This document shows positions 61,799 to 64,000 of a DNA stretch of 64,000 nt, one piece after another. The stretch is from NCBI RefSeq assembly GCF_005576615.1, contig NZ_CP040330.1, positions 2,914,001-2,978,000 of the forward strand. Reading direction: 5' to 3'. Origin of the DNA: Natrinema versiforme. GTDB lineage: Archaea > Halobacteriota > Halobacteria > Halobacteriales > Natrialbaceae. Below the pieces are notes generated by a model. It did not search any database. It was not told the origin of the DNA and saw only the letters and a program-made list of their open reading frames with translations. The position numbers and the translations under genes were made by a program. Numbering within the stretch: the first letter of the stretch is position 1; each line of letters begins with the position of its first letter.

Positions 61799-62983
61799 AT
61801 GAAGCTGGCGATGATCGGATTCGGACAGGCTGGTGGCAAAATCGTCGATCGATTCCTCGATTACGACGATCGGACGGGTAGCGGAATCGTCCGGGCGGCA
61901 ATCGCCGTCAACTCCGCGAAAGCGGACCTCATCGGTCTCGACAATATTCCACAGGAGAACCGCGTACTCATCGGCCAGGCCCGGGTAAAGGGCCACGGCG
62001 TGGGTGCTGACAACGAACTCGGCGCGGAAGTCGCCGAGGAGGACATCGACGAGGTCCAAAACGCCATCGACTCGATCCCGACCCACGAGGTCGACGCCTT
62101 CCTGATCGTTTCGGGGATGGGTGGCGGCACCGGCTCGGGCGGCGCGCCCGTCCTCGCGAAACACCTCAAGCGAATCTACACGATCCCCGTCTACGGGCTC
62201 GGCGTCCTGCCGGGGACGGACGAAGGCGGGATCTACACGCTCAACGCGGCGCGATCCTTCCAGACGTTCGTCCGCGAGGTCGACAACCTGCTCGTCTTCG
62301 ACAACGACTCCTGGCGACAGACCGGCGAGTCCGTCGAAGGCGGCTACGAGCAGATCAACGAGGAGATCGTCCGTCGCTTCGGCATCCTCTTCGGTGCCGG
62401 TGAAGTCGGCGACGGACAGGAAGTCGCCGAGAGCGTCGTCGACTCTTCGGAGATCATCAACACGCTTTCCGGTGGTGGTGTCTCGACCGTCGGCTTCGCG
62501 AGCGAGGAGGTCGAACTGAACTCCGGCGGCGGCCTCCTCTCGCGGTTCACCGGCGACGACGGTGGCGGCACAGACGACGACCTCGACGCCGCGAACACGA
62601 CGAACCGCATCACGAGCCTCGTCCGCAAGGCCGCGCTCGGCCGGCTCACGCTCCCCTGCGAGATCGAAGGCACCGAGCGCGCCCTGCTCGTGCTCTCCGG
62701 TCCCTCGGAGTACCTGAACCGGAAAGGCATCGAACGCGGCCGCAAGTGGCTCGAGGAGGAAACGGGAAGCATGGAAGTTCGCGGTGGCGACTTCCCGCGA
62801 GAGGAGCCCGAGGTGGCCGCGGCGATCTTGCTCTCCGGCGTGACGAACGTCCCCCGGATCAAGCGCCTGCAGCAGGTGGCCATCGAGGCACAGGACAACA
62901 TCGACGACATCCAGCAGGAGAGCGAAGAGAACCTCGAGGAACTCGTCGAAGACGACGAGGACGAACTCGAGCCGCTGTTCTAG
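61799..62983 (+). CDS. cetZ: CetZ tubulin-superfamily cell-shape protein
   Basis: This 394-residue GTPase of the archaeal CetZ family (CetZ1-like) controls cell shape and motility. The N-terminus reads MKLAMIGFGQAGGKIVDRFL; the tubulin signature GGGTGSGGAPVLAKHL is near residue 107, and the T5 region is AARSFQTFVREVDNLLVFDN. The C-terminal domain ends in an acidic tail (EENLEELVEDDEDELEPLF). The glycine-rich segment SGGGLLSRFTGDDGGGTDD near 242-260 is a loop of the C-terminal part. Confidence 0.95.
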   Translation: MKLAMIGFGQAGGKIVDRFLDYDDRTGSGIVRAAIAVNSAKADLIGLDNIPQENRVLIGQARVKGHGVGADNELGAEVAEEDIDEVQNAIDSIPTHEVDAFLIVSGMGGGTGSGGAPVLAKHLKRIYTIPVYGLGVLPGTDEGGIYTLNAARSFQTFVREVDNLLVFDNDSWRQTGESVEGGYEQINEEIVRRFGILFGAGEVGDGQEVAESVVDSSEIINTLSGGGVSTVGFASEEVELNSGGGLLSRFTGDDGGGTDDDLDAANTTNRITSLVRKAALGRLTLPCEIEGTERALLVLSGPSEYLNRKGIERGRKWLEEETGSMEVRGGDFPREEPEVAAAILLSGVTNVPRIKRLQQVAIEAQDNIDDIQQESEENLEELVEDDEDELEPLF

Positions 62984-63127
62984 GCCCTCGTTCTTTCGAT
63001 TTTCGACGCCGCGAGCGGTCGCACTCGTGTCGGGGGGCACGAGATCGGAGCACACGTGTCTCCGGGGGGTACCGGTCGCACTCCGACGTGTTTTTGAGCG
63101 CGCCCGGACTACCGCAACTAGATTCAG

Positions 63128-63850
63128 ATGCGCGTCGTCGTCCCGTTCGCCGCCGAGACGCCGAAAACTCGCCTCGAGTCAGTACTCACGCCGGCCGAGC
63201 GGTCGGCCGTCGCCCGCGCCATGCTCGCAGACGTCCTGGGCGCGATCGTCGACGCCGGCCACGAGCCGACAGTCGTCTCGACCGCGTCCCTCGCGCTCGA
63301 GGATCTCGAACTCCCGAGCGAGGTCGCCGCGTCGACGTCGATCACGGTCGACGACCGGTCGCTGACGGACGCGGTCAACGCGCGGCTGCCGGGGACTGAC
63401 GGGAACGAGGATGGCGAGAGCGAGAGCGACGACGCGGCCACTGCTCCCGACCGCGAACCCGTCGCCGTCGTCATGGCCGACCTCGCGCTGGCGACTGCCG
63501 ACGCGCTTGAGGAACTCCTGTCCGCGTCGGCAGACGTCGCGATCGCACCGGGGCGGGGCGGCGGGACGAACGCGCTCGTCGTTCGCCATCCCGAGTTCCG
63601 CGTGGACTACCACGGCACCTCGTATCTCGACCACTGCGAGATCGCCCGCGAGGTCGGCGCGACCCTCGAGACGATCGACTCGTTCCGGCTGGCGACCGAT
63701 ATCGACGAGCCGGCCGATCTCGTCGAGGTGCTCGTCCACGGGTGCGAGGGCGACCGTGCGCCCGCTCGACTCCGCGAGCTGGGGTTCGAACTCGACGATC
63801 GAGCCGGCCGAGTCGACATCGCCCGGAGCGAGGATCGCGCGAGGAAGTGA
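63128..63850 (+). CDS. cofC: 2-phospho-L-lactate guanylyltransferase
   Basis: This 240-residue nucleotidyltransferase of the coenzyme F420 pathway activates 2-phospholactate with GTP. It begins MRVVVPFAAETPKTRLESVL and has VAVVMADLALATADALEELL, IAPGRGGGTNALVVRHPEFR, YHGTSYLDHCEIAREVGATL and DIDEPADLVEVL. An acidic insert at about residues 93-110 (GNEDGESESDDAATA) is a halophile feature. The FO synthase gene cofG follows. Confidence 0.93.
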   Translation: MRVVVPFAAETPKTRLESVLTPAERSAVARAMLADVLGAIVDAGHEPTVVSTASLALEDLELPSEVAASTSITVDDRSLTDAVNARLPGTDGNEDGESESDDAATAPDREPVAVVMADLALATADALEELLSASADVAIAPGRGGGTNALVVRHPEFRVDYHGTSYLDHCEIAREVGATLETIDSFRLATDIDEPADLVEVLVHGCEGDRAPARLRELGFELDDRAGRVDIARSEDRARK

Positions 63851-63917
63851 TCGGTCGCGCTCGAGGCGATCACGTCGAGGGAAGGCCTTATGTGCCGAGC
63901 GACGACATCCAGAGGTA

Positions 63918-64000
63918 ATGTTTCCCGGGGCGAGCGAGTACGGCGTCGATATCGCGGTCGACGACGGAGCCGTCGACGAGCTGTTACAGATCAGCCCGAG
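63918..64000 (+). CDS. cofG: FO synthase subunit CofG (3-prime partial)
   Basis: Only the first 27 codons are in the window (MFPGASEYGVDIAVDDGAVD, then ELLQIS). They match the start of haloarchaeal CofG, the radical-SAM subunit that makes the deazaflavin of F420. The iron-sulfur motif lies beyond the right edge. The gene follows cofC by 67 bases, the known order. Confidence 0.8.
   Translation, partial: MFPGASEYGVDIAVDDGAVDELLQISP

Overview
The window is chromosomal DNA of an extremely halophilic archaeon (Halobacteria), most like the Natrialbaceae; the family is inferred from overall protein character, not tested. The basis is very high GC, strongly acidic proteins, TATA elements about 25 bases before start codons (leaderless transcripts), twin-arginine (Tat) signals on secreted proteins, an archaeosortase with its PGF-CTERM substrate, a CetZ tubulin, archaeal ribosomal proteins L44e and S27e, aIF2-alpha, Nop10, and F420 cofactor genes.

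Layout. 1-3438: a branched-chain amino acid ABC operon (livH-M-G-F, cut at the left edge). 3700-8569: a two-subunit gluconate-dehydrogenase-like oxidoreductase, a FAD oxidase with an abnormal start, and small membrane proteins. 8616-11856: archaeosortase artA overlapping a metallophosphoesterase gene, with divergent winged-helix regulators. 11944-14154: a translation operon read leftwards (L44e, S27e, aIF2-alpha, Nop10, PAC2 protein). 14312-16076: HAH_0734 protein, GtrA, initiator tRNA-Met followed by decayed tandem copies of its 3-prime end, and a HalOD1 protein. 16145-22816: a leftward dipeptide/oligopeptide ABC operon whose substrate-binding protein is circularly permuted. 23172-25865: phosphoribosyltransferase, membrane-linked HTH protein and CoaBC. 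26103-28176: a DgcN/DgcA-type D-glutamate pair. 28265-29981: a secreted protein, a small P-loop kinase and a zinc ribbon. 30064-34475: four paralogous membrane proteins in a row. 34697-39683: lipoprotein, HTH, PspA, hydrolase, FRG-domain protein and a secreted CAP protein. 39727-45835: HerA-like ATPase and NurA nuclease with an anchored cohesin protein and regulators between them. 45963-49842: HTTM protein, GpmI and a conserved hypothetical. 50181-53613: a Tat-secreted PhoX-like protein with cohesin and dockerin modules, and four bases later a cohesin protein with a PGF-CTERM anchor. 53873-57665: Na/Ca exchanger, MetY and conserved haloarchaeal proteins. 57664-58428: a convergent intergenic region with modular 3-base-loop hairpin repeats around a tiny membrane protein gene. 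58427-64000: TrkA flanked by two stand-alone RAM-domain proteins, thymidylate kinase, an NDUFA9-like epimerase with a hairpin pair inside the gene, CetZ, CofC and the start of CofG.

How they connect. The most interesting candidate system is a cell-surface assembly. The 50181-53613 pair supplies a secreted dockerin-bearing enzyme and an adjacent anchored cohesin. ArtA at 9332-10429 is the enzyme expected to process that anchor. A third cohesin protein at 41691-42476 carries a variant SGF tail. Other notable items are the circularly permuted binding protein, the hairpin elements, the tRNA-tail tandem repeats and the four-paralog array.
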